Part shown: in pieces, positions 11,040 through 20,883 of the stretch
Numbering within the stretch: the first letter of the stretch is position 1
How the letters are laid out: the number at the start of each line of letters is the position of its first letter
Assembly (NCBI GenBank): GCA_028712795.1
Contig: JAQTPT010000005.1
Span: 46,076 to 110,075, forward strand
Length of the DNA stretch: 64,000 nt
From: Methylococcales bacterium
GTDB lineage: Bacteria; Pseudomonadota; Gammaproteobacteria; Methylococcales; Methylomonadaceae
Direction: 5' to 3'
Notes under the pieces: generated by a model
Databases searched by the model: none
What the model saw: the letters and a program-made list of their open reading frames with translations, nothing else
Told to the model about the DNA's origin: nothing
Made by a program: the position numbers and the translations under genes

Positions 11040-12149
11040 GTGGGAGTTCCATTACGTCAACAGTTGGCTGTAGGCCGTTATCTGGTTAAACAAAAGCTCA
11101 AAGGAGTTAAAAAGTATCCTTTGGTACTCATGCTGGAACCTTTGTTTCGTTGCAATTTAGCCTGTGCGGGCTGCGGTAAAATTGATTATCCTGACGATAT
11201 TCTCGACAAACGTTTATCATTCGAAGAATGCATGCAAGCAGTAGACGAATGTAATGCGCCTATGGTGTCGATTCCGGGTGGAGAACCGCTGCTTCACAAA
11301 GAAATGCCGCAGATTGTTGCAGGCATTATCGCCCGCAAAAAATTTGTGTATTTATGTACCAATGCCTTGCTACTGAAAAAGAGGATTGATGATTATACGC
11401 CTTCCCCTTATTTGACTTTTTCCATCCATTTAGACGGAATGCAAGAAAGACATGATGCCTCGGTTTGCCAAGAAGGTGTTTTTGAACGGGCAGTTGATGC
11501 AATAAAGCTGGCCTTGGGAAAAGGCTTTAGGGTCAACATAAACTGCACACTTTTTCAGGGCGAAACCTCGCAGGAGGTTGCAGATTTTCTTGATTATGCC
11601 ATGGAGCTTGGTGTTGAAGGGATAACCATTGCGCCTGGATTCAGTTATGAGCGTGCGCCACAGCAGGATGTTTTCATTAAGGGTAAAGATGTTAAGAATT
11701 TATTCAGGGGCATTTTTAAAATTGGCAAAAACCGCAAATGGAAATTAAACCATTCATCGCTTTATCTTGATTTTTTGGCCGGGAATCAAAACTACGAATG
11801 TACGCCGTGGGGCAACCCCACGCGTAATGTCTTTGGCTGGCAAAAACCCTGCTATTTACTGGCTGATGAAGGCAATGCTGCAAGTTTTCAAGAACTTCTG
11901 GACACCACGCCTTGGGAAAAATACGGCAATGTTAATAATCCTAAATGTGCAAGCTGCATGGCTCATTGTGGATATGAAGCGACTGCTGTTGAAGATATGT
12001 TAAAACATCCGCTGAAAGCATTACTGACATCTATCAAAGGCCCTAAAACTGAAGGCGATATGTTGCCTGAGCCTACGCCTCACTATGCAGATGCGAAACC
12101 ATTATCAACCCTTTCAGGCATTCCTATCAGAGTAGAAATGGCTGACTAG
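11040..12149 (+). CDS. hpnH: HpnH adenosyl-hopene transferase (radical SAM)
   Basis: HpnH adds an adenosyl radical to diploptene to make adenosylhopane, the first side-chain step of C35 hopanoids. The [4Fe-4S]/SAM motif has Cys38, Cys42 and Cys45 (CNLACAGC). A SIPGGEPLL strand and a C-terminal cysteine-rich stretch (CASCMAHCGYEAT) also fit. I chose the GTG at 11040 because GGAGG (11027-11031) is 8 bases upstream of it but only 2 bases from the ATG at 11034. The resulting MGVPLRQQ start fits the family. An open frame continues back to 10899, but that part is not conserved-looking. Length is 369 residues. Confidence 0.94.
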   Translation: MGVPLRQQLAVGRYLVKQKLKGVKKYPLVLMLEPLFRCNLACAGCGKIDYPDDILDKRLSFEECMQAVDECNAPMVSIPGGEPLLHKEMPQIVAGIIARKKFVYLCTNALLLKKRIDDYTPSPYLTFSIHLDGMQERHDASVCQEGVFERAVDAIKLALGKGFRVNINCTLFQGETSQEVADFLDYAMELGVEGITIAPGFSYERAPQQDVFIKGKDVKNLFRGIFKIGKNRKWKLNHSSLYLDFLAGNQNYECTPWGNPTRNVFGWQKPCYLLADEGNAASFQELLDTTPWEKYGNVNNPKCASCMAHCGYEATAVEDMLKHPLKALLTSIKGPKTEGDMLPEPTPHYADAKPLSTLSGIPIRVEMAD

Positions 12150-12390
12150 CCTAATAACAAGACTGTTTCTTCAACCGAGCTATAGCGGCAATCCTTATTG
12201 TGTTGCCGCTCGCTCGCATGGCGGTATCGGCTTATACCCAACGAAACTCAAGCTTTAGCCTCAACTATGCTTCAGTTAATGAGCAGCAATCACCGGATAG
12301 AGCTTGACCAACGGAATTGGAGGAATAAACAGTTCCAACAGCAACGTAAAAAACGTTTATTAAAATGCAAATTTTTTTGAGGATTTGTGT

Positions 12391-13008
12391 ATGGTTTTGA
12401 AGAATATGAAGTTAGCTGCTTTTTTTATATTATGTTTGTTTGCAACAGTACACACTTCTGCCCAGGCAGAAAGTGGAGCAACCGCAAAGCAGGTGGTCGA
12501 AAAATTTCAGTCCGAACTGATAGCAGTCATGAAGAACGGCAAGCAATTAGGGTATGCAGGACGATACGACAAACTGTATGAACCGATATCAAATAGTCAT
12601 GACTTAACAAAAATTGCCCGCATTGTTGTAGGTAAAGAGTGGGAAAAATTATCCGAGGCGCAACAACAGAAACTTGTCGACGTATTCAACCGCCTCAGCG
12701 TTTCATCTTACGCGCACAACTTTAAAGATTATTCTGGAGAAAAATTCGTATTTGACTCGGAGGAAGAGACTACAAGAGGAGGTGTTGTTGTGCACAGCAC
12801 TCTTGTTATTCCAGATGATAAACCGGTCAAATTTGATTACATGCTAAAAGAAAAAGGCGATAGCTGGCGCATTATTAACATCATCGCTAATGGCGTGAGT
12901 GATTTGGCCTTGAAAAGATCAGAGTACACCTCTATATTACAGCGAGAAGGCTTCGATGCCTTAATAGCAAAAATAAACGAAAAAATTGATAATTATTCAA
13001 AACAATAG
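12391..13008 (+). CDS. hpnM: HpnM, MlaC/Tgt2-type periplasmic lipid-transfer protein
   Basis: This is an exported protein of 205 residues. A signal peptide ends near residue 26 (AQA-ES). The body is the MlaC/Tgt2 domain that carries lipids between membranes, with the typical VVGKEWEKLSEAQQQKLVDVF stretch split around residue 90. GAGGA at 12379-12383 lies 7 bases before the ATG at 12391, which decides the start. Placement after hpnH and before an MlaA-like lipoprotein gene suggests a role in hopanoid movement to or from the outer membrane; that role is inferred from context. Confidence 0.85.
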   Translation: MVLKNMKLAAFFILCLFATVHTSAQAESGATAKQVVEKFQSELIAVMKNGKQLGYAGRYDKLYEPISNSHDLTKIARIVVGKEWEKLSEAQQQKLVDVFNRLSVSSYAHNFKDYSGEKFVFDSEEETTRGGVVVHSTLVIPDDKPVKFDYMLKEKGDSWRIINIIANGVSDLALKRSEYTSILQREGFDALIAKINEKIDNYSKQ

Positions 13009-13020
13009 GCTGCGGATTTT

Positions 13021-13941
13021 ATGCCAATGAACAAGCCATGTAGCGGTAATCGTAACGCCAAAATGCAGAAAATTTTCTTAAGTGTACTTATTGGTATCAC
13101 CATTTTTTTGAGTGGCTGCGCAACGACTGGTGTTAAAGGACAGCAAACCAGTTCAGCAAAGGATGATCCTTATGAGAACTTTAACAGAAAAATTTTTGGC
13201 TTTAATGATACCGTTGATGATTATGTTGCCAAACCCATTTCAGATGCCTACAAATGGGTAACGCCCCAGTTTATGCAAACTGGCGTTTACAATTTTTTCA
13301 GTAATCTTAAAGACATTAACGTAATTATTAATGATGTTCTTCAGGCTAAATTTGCCCAAAGCGCACATGATACCGGACGTTTTGCCCTTAATACGACTAT
13401 GGGCCTGGCTGGTTTTGTTGATGTGGCGTCACATGTTGGGCTGGAACAAAATGAAGAGGATTTTGAGCAGACCCTTGCCGTTTGGGGGGTTCCGCAAGGC
13501 TCCTATTTGGTAATCCCCTTTCTGGGGCCATCAACTATGCGTGGTATTCCAGGTTCGGCATTTGACACGGCGGCAAATCCGGCCAATTATGTAGGCATTC
13601 CGGTGCAACTAGTCTCCTTGCTAAATACTCGTGCAAACGCTGAAGGCTCATTGAAATTCATTGATGAAGCCTCCCTGGATCCTTATGTATTTACCCGGGA
13701 AGCTTTTTTACAATGGCGAAATAATCTGGCAACCGATGGAAAAACCGAGTCATCTTTAGATCTCGACGATGAGTTGGGTGATGAGACAGCAAAGCCTTCT
13801 ACCAAAGGCAGTGATGCGTCTGCAATCAAAAAAACAACCCCGGGCCTGAATGTAAACACCGAGGCTAAGGATATTCGCCCCAATCATGAATTGCGGCTTT
13901 TGCCTCCTCCCCCTTCTGCATTAAAAGCAGTGTCGAAGTAA
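13021..13941 (+). CDS. MlaA/VacJ-family outer-membrane lipoprotein
   Basis: The lipobox LSGC has its acylated cysteine at residue 33 when read from the ATG at 13021. A start at 13063 would give a shorter, more usual signal peptide. The MlaA/VacJ core follows: DPYENFNRKIFGFND, DVLQAKFAQSAHDTGRF and the GxPxGSYLVIPFLGPSTMR stretch. MlaA pulls phospholipids from the outer leaflet of the outer membrane and passes them to MlaC. The gene is 12 bases after hpnM, so the two probably work together. The last ~70 residues are Ser/Thr/Lys/Pro-rich and probably disordered. Confidence 0.9.
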   Translation: MPMNKPCSGNRNAKMQKIFLSVLIGITIFLSGCATTGVKGQQTSSAKDDPYENFNRKIFGFNDTVDDYVAKPISDAYKWVTPQFMQTGVYNFFSNLKDINVIINDVLQAKFAQSAHDTGRFALNTTMGLAGFVDVASHVGLEQNEEDFEQTLAVWGVPQGSYLVIPFLGPSTMRGIPGSAFDTAANPANYVGIPVQLVSLLNTRANAEGSLKFIDEASLDPYVFTREAFLQWRNNLATDGKTESSLDLDDELGDETAKPSTKGSDASAIKKTTPGLNVNTEAKDIRPNHELRLLPPPPSALKAVSK

Positions 13942-14096
13942 GCAAGTTACATAGCCTATAAAGCAGCATATGAGAACTAACTCCAAAGCTATTTGATAGT
14001 TGCACAGCCAAATATTAATCCGACCACCTCTGCTGAAGCGTCGGCAGCGAACTACATAATATCAATTTAGTGATCTAGTTTGGAGTTATCGCGCCT

Positions 14097-14612
14097 TTAA
14101 AAATGCAATAAAGAATACACTTCGTAACCGCTAAGTTTTTCTCTTCCCTCCAAAAAATCCAGCTCCACAACAAAAGCGCAAGCTTCAACTTTGGCACCCA
14201 ATTTTTCAACCAGTTCACAGCTTGCCTTTGCTGTTCCGCCTGTAGCCAATAAATCATCAATCAACAACACGCGATCATCCTCAATAAAAGCATCAATATG
14301 TGCTTCCAATGCAGCTGAGCCGTATTCAAGATCATAAGCCACGCTTTGTACATCGTAAGGTAGTTTTCCCGGCTTTCTTAAGGGTATAAATGGAAGACCC
14401 AACTCCCAGGCCACCAATGAGCCGAAAATAAAACCGCGAGCCTCCATGCCGGCAACTGCGGTAATTTCCCTACCAAGAAAAGGGTGCAGTAATTGATGCA
14501 CAGCAAGCCTTAATGCAGCAGGATCTTTTACCAGCGGTGTAATATCCTTAAAAATAATGCCTGGCTTGGGGAAGTCTGGAATATCACGGATTTTGCTTCT
14601 AAGTCTGTCCAT
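14097..14612 (-). CDS. apt: Adenine phosphoribosyltransferase
   Basis: This cytosolic salvage enzyme makes AMP from adenine and PRPP. At 171 residues it is normal size. The PRPP motif VLLIDDLLATGGTA is intact, and AGMEARGFIFG with PLRKPGKLPY match the family. Adenine released by HpnG nearby is one possible source of substrate, but that link is only inferred. The gene is followed 5' to 3' by nothing on its strand; hpnM and the MlaA-like gene converge on it. Confidence 0.96.
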   Translation of the reverse strand: MDRLRSKIRDIPDFPKPGIIFKDITPLVKDPAALRLAVHQLLHPFLGREITAVAGMEARGFIFGSLVAWELGLPFIPLRKPGKLPYDVQSVAYDLEYGSAALEAHIDAFIEDDRVLLIDDLLATGGTAKASCELVEKLGAKVEACAFVVELDFLEGREKLSGYEVYSLLHF

Positions 14613-14677
14613 TATTTTACTTAAATAGGTGGAAGGTTGAATTACCCAGGTTATATCCCCAACAATCCAGCTGATTG

Positions 14678-15574
14678 TCAGTGAGTCCGTTGAATAATAT
14701 AAAGCGATAAGTCACGTAACAAATCGGCTTCTTGGCCGAAAATGCTCAGACTGTCCAGCGCCTTCTCATGAAGTTCCTGCGCTTTCTTTTTGGCTCCGGC
14801 CAATCCTAATAAAGCTGGATAGGTGGGTTTATCGTTATCCTTATCCTTCCCCTGTGTTTTGCCTAATGTCGCCGTATCGCTTTCCTCATCAAGGATGTCA
14901 TCTTTAACCTGGAAGGATAAACCGATACATTTTGCATAGTGATCCAATTTTGTAGCTACAGCCGAGTCTATATCGGCTTTCGCAAGCGTTGCCATATTGA
15001 CGCTGGCACGAATTAAAGCACCCGTTTTATGAATATGCATATTTTCCAGTTCAGGCAAATTTAATCTCGCGCCTACCGATTGCAAATCAATGGCCTGACC
15101 GCCTACCATCCCCTGAGAACCACTCGCTTTTGCTAAGGCAATAATCATTTTTAACCGGCCTTCGGTAGTCGCGGCGATGCTGGGATCATGCGCCAATATT
15201 TCAAACGCCAAAGCCTGTAGCGCATCGCCCGCTAAAATAGCGGTGGCTTCATCAAAAGCCACATGACAAGTCGCTTTACCTCGCCTGAGATCATCATCAT
15301 CCATCGCAGGAAGATCATCGTGTATCAACGAATAAACGTGAATAAATTCAACCGCGCAAGCCGGTCCATCCAAAGCCTCCGGGGCAATGCCCAAAGCCTT
15401 TCCTGTACAATATGTCAGCATGGGTCGCATGCGTTTACCACCATCAAGCACACAGTAACGCATTGCCTGATGAAGTTTTTGCGGCAGTAATTGCCCACTA
15501 GGAAGACGATCTTCCAAAGCCTTCTCGACTCGGTTTTGACAATAACTAAGGTATTCTTTTAACGCATTACTCAT
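14678..15574 (-). CDS. ispA: Short-chain polyprenyl (farnesyl) diphosphate synthase
   Basis: This enzyme condenses isopentenyl and dimethylallyl/geranyl diphosphates to farnesyl diphosphate, the precursor of squalene. The first Asp-rich motif DDLPAMD is at residues 86-92 and the second is [10 protein letters not shown] near 220. GGKRMRPML (45-53) binds IPP. Length is 298 residues, normal. It overlaps xseB by 8 bases, the usual gammaproteobacterial xseB-ispA order, but dxs has moved away to the copD end of the block. Confidence 0.95.
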   Translation of the reverse strand: MSNALKEYLSYCQNRVEKALEDRLPSGQLLPQKLHQAMRYCVLDGGKRMRPMLTYCTGKALGIAPEALDGPACAVEFIHVYSLIHDDLPAMDDDDLRRGKATCHVAFDEATAILAGDALQALAFEILAHDPSIAATTEGRLKMIIALAKASGSQGMVGGQAIDLQSVGARLNLPELENMHIHKTGALIRASVNMATLAKADIDSAVATKLDHYAKCIGLSFQVKDDILDEESDTATLGKTQGKDKDNDKPTYPALLGLAGAKKKAQELHEKALDSLSIFGQEADLLRDLSLYIIQRTH

Positions 15575-15800
15575 CGGTAAAGGGCTCCAAGGTGTGAGTG
15601 CCGTTTTTTTCTAGCAGAATCTGAACTTTTTGTTCCGCCTCTTGCAAGGCTTTTTGACAAGTTCGGGTAAGTGTGACCCCTCGTTCAAAAGACTTTAATG
15701 ACTCTTCGAGTGAAATTTCACCTTGTTCGAGCTGACCTACCAACAGTTCAAGTTCTGCGAGTGAGTCTTCAAATAAAGATGTACTTTTCTTTTTCGGCAT
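15567..15800 (-). CDS. xseB: Exodeoxyribonuclease VII small subunit
   Basis: This is the small subunit of ExoVII, which with XseA degrades single-stranded DNA to oligonucleotides. From the ATG at 15800 (MPKKKSTS) it has 77 residues, with the conserved [14 protein letters not shown] helix and [22 protein letters not shown]. An upstream ATG at 15818 adds six residues without a better ribosome site. The 3' end overlaps ispA. The 275 bases upstream hold no gene, only a weak palindromic stretch near 16015-16045. Confidence 0.92.
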   Translation of the reverse strand: MPKKKSTSLFEDSLAELELLVGQLEQGEISLEESLKSFERGVTLTRTCQKALQEAEQKVQILLEKNGTHTLEPFTDE

Positions 15801-16075
15801 GTAGATAAAAATGTTCAAATAAATGACGTATTATATACGAATTGGAAACAGGAGGATTAGGAAGTATCAGTCCCGGTAATTCCTATTTTAATAAAAGCAG
15901 CCAAAAAAGATTCTTATGTAAGTAATCAATGGCTTTAAAACAATCAAACCCCGCATACGACACTGCTTTCTTGTAATTGAAAATGTGCAGCGAGCAAAGC
16001 GAATATTTTTGAGTTACCCTGCGCTGCAATTGCGTATGCAGGGCTTTGTTATGGGAAGTCGTGGAATGGCTATTT

Positions 16076-17782
16076 TTAAGCCAGTTCTCTAACCGCATCT
16101 TCGGTGTGAAAAAACACCTTACCTGGCTTCAGTTGTTTTAAAAAATCAGTTCTTTCAAGTTTATCGAGCACGGGACCTTTCACTTCTGAAAGATGAAGAG
16201 TAATCCGGGATGCCTGCAAGTCATGGTTTAAACTTTCCAATGCCTCCAATGCAGTGGTGTCTACATCGCTTACTGAAGTAAATATAAGGATAATGTGCTT
16301 AACCTCCGGTTGCAGTATTAACTCGGATGCCACAAAACCTTCAATATAATCAATATTGGCAAAATTGATGCTTTCATCGATGCGAAGTAACAGCAGGTGA
16401 TGCCAGGTTTCTACGCTATGGCGCTTGGCGTTTCGATAATGTGCGGTATCGGTTATGCGTCCGACTACGGCAATGTGTGGGCGGCTTATTTTACGTAATT
16501 GGTTGACTAGAGTGAGGATAATGCCCAAGGCAATACCTTTCTCAATGCCCAGGATTAAAACGCCTAATAAAGTGACGGTTTCAGCAGTACAGTCGCCGCG
16601 ATCATAACACCACAAATGAAGAATATTTTTTAGACGTATTAAAGGAATGATGGCAACCAGGATGATAGCCGCTAACGCGGTTTTAGGAATATTTTCAAAC
16701 CATGGACTAAAAAAGATCACCGCCAAAGCCAGGATGGCGGCTGCGATAATCATCGCCATTTGTGTGCGGGCACCTGCGGTAAAATTCACCATCGTCCGGC
16801 TAAAACCGCCCGCAACGGGCATGCCGCCCGAAATGGCCGTAGCAAGATTAGCCGCCCCCAGGGCAATCAATTCCTGGTTAGGTATGATTTTTTCTCCTCT
16901 GAGGTTAGCGGTGACTTTAGCTATTGCGACACTTTCCACATAGGCGATTAGCGCGATAAAAGCAGCACTGGGCAGTAGCAAACGCCATTTTTCAAGAGCA
17001 ATAAAATCCAGGGTTAATGCAGGAAAACCAGCCGGTACCCTACCTACAACCGCCACTTTATTTTGCCCGGATAAATCAAAATAATTAACGGCAACGGTGG
17101 TCAGTAAAACCGTTAACAAAGGCCCGCATTTGCTAATGGCCGTCGCCAGAGAAAGTTTAACGCCTAATTTTTTGAGGAGCGTGGTGAGCGGTTTACCGAA
17201 AACTGTCAACACTATCAAAGCTGCCACACCGATTATTAAAGCCGCTGAATTATAGCCCAGCAAATAATCTCTGTAACAAGCGAAATGGAAACCACAGGCG
17301 GGGCTTTTCAAACCAGCCAATTGCGGTAATTGGCTCCCTACAATCAATAGGGAAGCGCCGCTGGTAAAGCCGGTAAGGACTGGATGGCTGATAAAATTAA
17401 CCAAGCTTCCCATGCCAAGAAGAGCCATCAGCAGCATAATTAAGCCACTTTCAGCTGACAATATCAACGCGCTTTGCACCGGATTACCTAAGGCGCTGAT
17501 CTCAGGCGCATTTAAGGCGCTGGCAATCATGATGGCGGCAATTGAAACCGGGCCTACGGATAAAGTCCGGCTGGTTCCGAACAAGGCGTACAGTATCGGT
17601 GGCAAAATACTGGCATAAAGTCCGAGCTGTGGCGGCAAACCGGCCAGTATCGCGTAGGCAATACCTTGAGGAATCAGTAAAATAGCGGTAATGATACCGG
17701 CGAACAGGTCGCTGTTAACATCCTGACGGCTATAGGTTTTTAGCCAGCCCGCAATCGGAAGGAATGCCGTAAATCGTGACAT
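16076..17782 (-). CDS. SulP-family anion transporter with STAS domain
   Basis: This inner-membrane permease has 568 residues. About a dozen hydrophobic segments fill residues ~25-430, opening with the SulP signature region (GIITAILLIPQGIAYAILAGLPPQLGLYAS, split over TM1-2). A cytoplasmic STAS domain occupies about 440-560 (LLRIDESINFANIDYIE, FTSVSDVDTTALEAL). Family members carry sulfate, bicarbonate or other anions and the sequence does not settle which. It lies downstream of the sulfide oxidoreductase and persulfide dioxygenase genes on the same strand, so moving oxidised sulfur is a reasonable guess. Confidence 0.92.
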   Translation of the reverse strand: MSRFTAFLPIAGWLKTYSRQDVNSDLFAGIITAILLIPQGIAYAILAGLPPQLGLYASILPPILYALFGTSRTLSVGPVSIAAIMIASALNAPEISALGNPVQSALILSAESGLIMLLMALLGMGSLVNFISHPVLTGFTSGASLLIVGSQLPQLAGLKSPACGFHFACYRDYLLGYNSAALIIGVAALIVLTVFGKPLTTLLKKLGVKLSLATAISKCGPLLTVLLTTVAVNYFDLSGQNKVAVVGRVPAGFPALTLDFIALEKWRLLLPSAAFIALIAYVESVAIAKVTANLRGEKIIPNQELIALGAANLATAISGGMPVAGGFSRTMVNFTAGARTQMAMIIAAAILALAVIFFSPWFENIPKTALAAIILVAIIPLIRLKNILHLWCYDRGDCTAETVTLLGVLILGIEKGIALGIILTLVNQLRKISRPHIAVVGRITDTAHYRNAKRHSVETWHHLLLLRIDESINFANIDYIEGFVASELILQPEVKHIILIFTSVSDVDTTALEALESLNHDLQASRITLHLSEVKGPVLDKLERTDFLKQLKPGKVFFHTEDAVRELA

Positions 17783-17970
17783 ATTGAGTTGTTAATCAAT
17801 CATTGCCGTTTTTTCTATGATCCCACGCAAGGTGAGTCACTGTTGTCAAATTGGAGGGTTATGGCGCCCTGGGAGCTGGCCGGCACCAACTCCATTTCCA
17901 GAACGATGCAAGAGTTGGCTCGCATCGCTCTCGGGCATGAATCAGGCCTACAAACACTATGCCTATTGCG

Positions 17971-19224
17971 TTATTCTTCGTCTGTAAAGCGTTTGGCATA
18001 GGATTCCAGATGCGGTATATCGATACGATAACCTTTAATCATTAAGTGCCAGTATAACCATGGAAAGCCCGTCGTTTTACCCCACCACCATATAAAGCGG
18101 CTTTTTCTGGGATCCAGGAATGGAAAAGAAGGCGTTACTTTGCCATCATAAGAGAATTCAGCCAGCATGACCCTATTCAAGGATGTTGTCAACGGACAAG
18201 TGCCATAACCATCATAATCTTCAGCAAGCTGTTTGCCCTTCATCAGGCCAAGAATATTATCAACCACCACCGGAACCTGTTTGCGAACTGCGCCTGCGGT
18301 TTTGGCATTCGGTGTCGAACCCGCATCGCCAAGTCCAAAAATATTACTGTATTTATTGTGTTGAAGAGTCTTATTATTTACGTCGACCCAACCTGCAGGA
18401 CCCGCCAAAGGGCTTTTCTTAATAAAGTCCGGCGCGCTTTGTGGAGGTGTGACATGAATCATGTCAAATTGCTTGGCAACCTGTTGCTTGTTACCTTCGC
18501 TGTCGGTTGTTTCAAACGTGGCTGTTTTAGCCGGGCCATCAATGGCAACCAGATTGTGGTTGAAATTCGTTTTAATACCGTAGCCGGCTGCAACCTTCAT
18601 TAATGCTTTAGCGTAAAAGGGTACACCAAACATGGCAGGGCCAGCGTTACAGAATTCAATGGTAAATTTATCCAGAATGCCTTTTTTACGGAAGCGGTCC
18701 GCAGCCAGATACATGATTTTTTGTGGCGCTCCGGCACATTTAATCGGCATCGGTGGTTGTGTGAACAGCGCCGTACCTGATTCGATATTTCTGATGCATT
18801 CCCATGTGTATTCCACCGTATCCGGCGAATAGTTACTGCATACGTTGTTTTTACCAATCGTTTCTTTTAAGCCTGCAATCTTATCCCAATCCAGTTGCAA
18901 GCCTGGACAAACAACCAGATAATCGTAACTGACCGTTTCCCCTGAACGCAGAGTAACGCTATTTTCATCCGGCTGAAAGGTTTCAGCGTAATCCTTAATC
19001 CATTTAACAGTGGGATTAATTAAATCTGCCTCATTTCGAATGGTTTGTTGTAAGGTATAAGCGCCGCCGCCGACGATAGTAAAACCAGGCTGGTAATAAT
19101 GTTTTTCAGATGGCTCAATAATGGCAATGTCAATACTGGCGTTTTGACGGCGCATATTATTAGCGATGGAAACGCCTGCCGCGCCGCCTCCGACAATCAA
19201 AAGGGAATGGTGTTGTTGTGACAT
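17971..19224 (-). CDS. sqr: Sulfide:quinone oxidoreductase, type II
   Basis: This is an FAD-dependent peripheral membrane enzyme that oxidises sulfide and reduces quinone. VGGGAAG at residues 11-17 binds FAD, and IFGLGDAGSTPNAKT (about 295-309) is the second flavin contact. The catalytic cysteine pair fits Cys163 (PIKCAGAPQK) and Cys343 (GYGTCPLTT), as in type II (SQRDL-like) enzymes. Length is 417 residues. It follows the persulfide dioxygenase-rhodanese gene by 117 bases on the same strand, the natural next enzyme for SQR's persulfide product. Confidence 0.9.
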   Translation of the reverse strand: MSQQHHSLLIVGGGAAGVSIANNMRRQNASIDIAIIEPSEKHYYQPGFTIVGGGAYTLQQTIRNEADLINPTVKWIKDYAETFQPDENSVTLRSGETVSYDYLVVCPGLQLDWDKIAGLKETIGKNNVCSNYSPDTVEYTWECIRNIESGTALFTQPPMPIKCAGAPQKIMYLAADRFRKKGILDKFTIEFCNAGPAMFGVPFYAKALMKVAAGYGIKTNFNHNLVAIDGPAKTATFETTDSEGNKQQVAKQFDMIHVTPPQSAPDFIKKSPLAGPAGWVDVNNKTLQHNKYSNIFGLGDAGSTPNAKTAGAVRKQVPVVVDNILGLMKGKQLAEDYDGYGTCPLTTSLNRVMLAEFSYDGKVTPSFPFLDPRKSRFIWWWGKTTGFPWLYWHLMIKGYRIDIPHLESYAKRFTDEE

Positions 19225-19341
19225 AAAGGCCTCCGGTTATTATTATTTATATTTTTAGGATACAAGGAGCAAGGTCAAATTTTGCAGCCACCTCAGTTTA
19301 ACTTAAGACTCTACACCGATGCACCTTACATTTTTAATATT

Positions 19342-20427
19342 TCAACCCTTTTTCCAGGCTTCAAAACCACCCGCCATGGACAGGACATTGTTATAACCTA
19401 ACTGCTGCATCGTCTGCGCCGCCAGTGCAGAACGGCCGCCGGTGCGGCAATAAATCAATACGGCTTTGGATTTGTCGGCCAGCTCGGGACTATTACCAAT
19501 TTTAAATTCCAGAACACCACGGGGCAGAAGCAGCGCATTATCAATATGCCCTGCCGCGTATTCGCTCTCTTCGCGAGTATCGACAATAACGATATTGCCC
19601 TCTGCCAGCAATTGTTTGGCGGTCGTTACATTCACTTCGGTAATGTGTTGCTTGGCCTCCGCTACCAAATCTTGAGGAGTGATTTCATTGCGGCTGGGCT
19701 GCTTAATGTCTCTCACGGCAACCGCATCCTGACGTTCATTTTCGTCCAAACCGCAGTAACGGTTGGCAGGTACGGCTTCATCAATTAAGCGGGGTTTGGG
19801 CAGGTTCAAGTTGTTCATGATCTCGATAAACTGCTCGCGCGTTTTTCCGGCCAGGCGGGGATTGGTTGCGCGTTCCTGCATGATGCTGCTAACCCAGCGG
19901 CCTTGATAATCATGACCCGGATAAACCAGTGTTTCATCCGGCAAGGTAAACAAACGCTGCGTGATGCAGTCATAAAGCGCACCCGCATCGCCGCCCTGAA
20001 AATCGGTGCGTCCACAACCGCCGATAAATAAAGAATCGCCGGTGAAAACCCGGTCACGCCATAAAAAAGAAATACTGCCGCGTGTATGCCCGGGGGTAGC
20101 AATCACTTTAATCTCTTCACTGGTGCCTAACGTAAAAACATCCCCATCCTGAATTTGCACATCGGCTGTCTCTGCGCCGCATAGTTGGCTAACTGCTGTT
20201 TGTGCGCCCAAACGTTGGCGCAGAAGGCCGCTGGCGGTTATGTGATCAGCATGAACATGAGTTTCCAGTGAATATTTCAGCTGCAAGCCATGCTTTTCCA
20301 GCAAGGTAATATAGCCATCAATATGAGTGTTGACCGGATCAATAAAAACAGCCTCTTTACTGACAGGGTCAGCAATCAAATAAGTGTAGGTCCAGGTTTC
20401 TGGATCAAATAATTGTTTGAATATCAT
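19342..20427 (-). CDS. Persulfide dioxygenase-rhodanese fusion
   Basis: This two-domain protein has 361 residues. The N-terminal metallo-beta-lactamase fold carries THVHADH at 56-62, the iron site of ETHE1-type persulfide dioxygenases, plus GHTRGS and the GCGRTDFQGG stretch typical of this subgroup. The C-terminal rhodanese domain has Cys327 in the active loop CRTGGR. The dioxygenase turns glutathione persulfide into sulfite, and the rhodanese can move sulfane sulfur between sulfite, thiosulfate and glutathione. With SQR downstream it forms a short sulfide detoxification path. Confidence 0.92.
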   Translation of the reverse strand: MIFKQLFDPETWTYTYLIADPVSKEAVFIDPVNTHIDGYITLLEKHGLQLKYSLETHVHADHITASGLLRQRLGAQTAVSQLCGAETADVQIQDGDVFTLGTSEEIKVIATPGHTRGSISFLWRDRVFTGDSLFIGGCGRTDFQGGDAGALYDCITQRLFTLPDETLVYPGHDYQGRWVSSIMQERATNPRLAGKTREQFIEIMNNLNLPKPRLIDEAVPANRYCGLDENERQDAVAVRDIKQPSRNEITPQDLVAEAKQHITEVNVTTAKQLLAEGNIVIVDTREESEYAAGHIDNALLLPRGVLEFKIGNSPELADKSKAVLIYCRTGGRSALAAQTMQQLGYNNVLSMAGGFEAWKKG

Positions 20428-20708
20428 GATTCCTCTCCTAGTGTTACTGTTGATTTGTAGGTTTACTCGAACATTGCATAAGAATATGAATTATCTTCCC
20501 TTACTTAAGTTATGCCTGCGCCAACAAGGATAATTATTACTAACTTATTGTTTCGATATATTATTTCTGTCTATTTAATTAATTAATTACAATTAATTCA
20601 ATACCTTCATAATTATTTCTTGTTGAGACGCGTAAATGTTTCAATGAAGCATATTGAATCAAAATAAACGCCTGCAATGATACCAATACGCTGACTAACC
20701 GGCAGTAA

Positions 20709-20849
20709 CTACCAGCTATTAGAATCATCCTCATCGTAAGGCTGCGATTTAACATTATCAGGAATTTTCGATGTTTTTGCCGACCGGAGTAAAATTAATG
20801 CGCCTCCCAAAACAAACAACAAGGCCAGTATAAACAAGACTATCCACAT
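20709..20849 (-). CDS. 46-residue single-span membrane protein, DUF2897-like
   Basis: This ORF starts with one membrane helix (MWIVLFILALLFVLGGALIL) and ends in an acidic cytoplasmic tail with QPYDEDD. AGGAG lies 5 bases before the ATG at 20849, an excellent ribosome-binding site. The pattern matches the short DUF2897 family found in gammaproteobacteria, whose function is not known. It stands alone between the persulfide dioxygenase gene and a dispersed repeat. Confidence 0.75.
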   Translation of the reverse strand: MWIVLFILALLFVLGGALILLRSAKTSKIPDNVKSQPYDEDDSNSW

Positions 20850-20883
20850 TTTCGCTCCTATTTTTTACTTTGCGTATATTTTT

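Noticed and set aside
13977..14090. Inverted AACTCCAAA/TTTGGAGTT pair between the MlaA-like gene and apt
   Set aside because: Arms are only nine bases and about 100 bases apart; likely chance.
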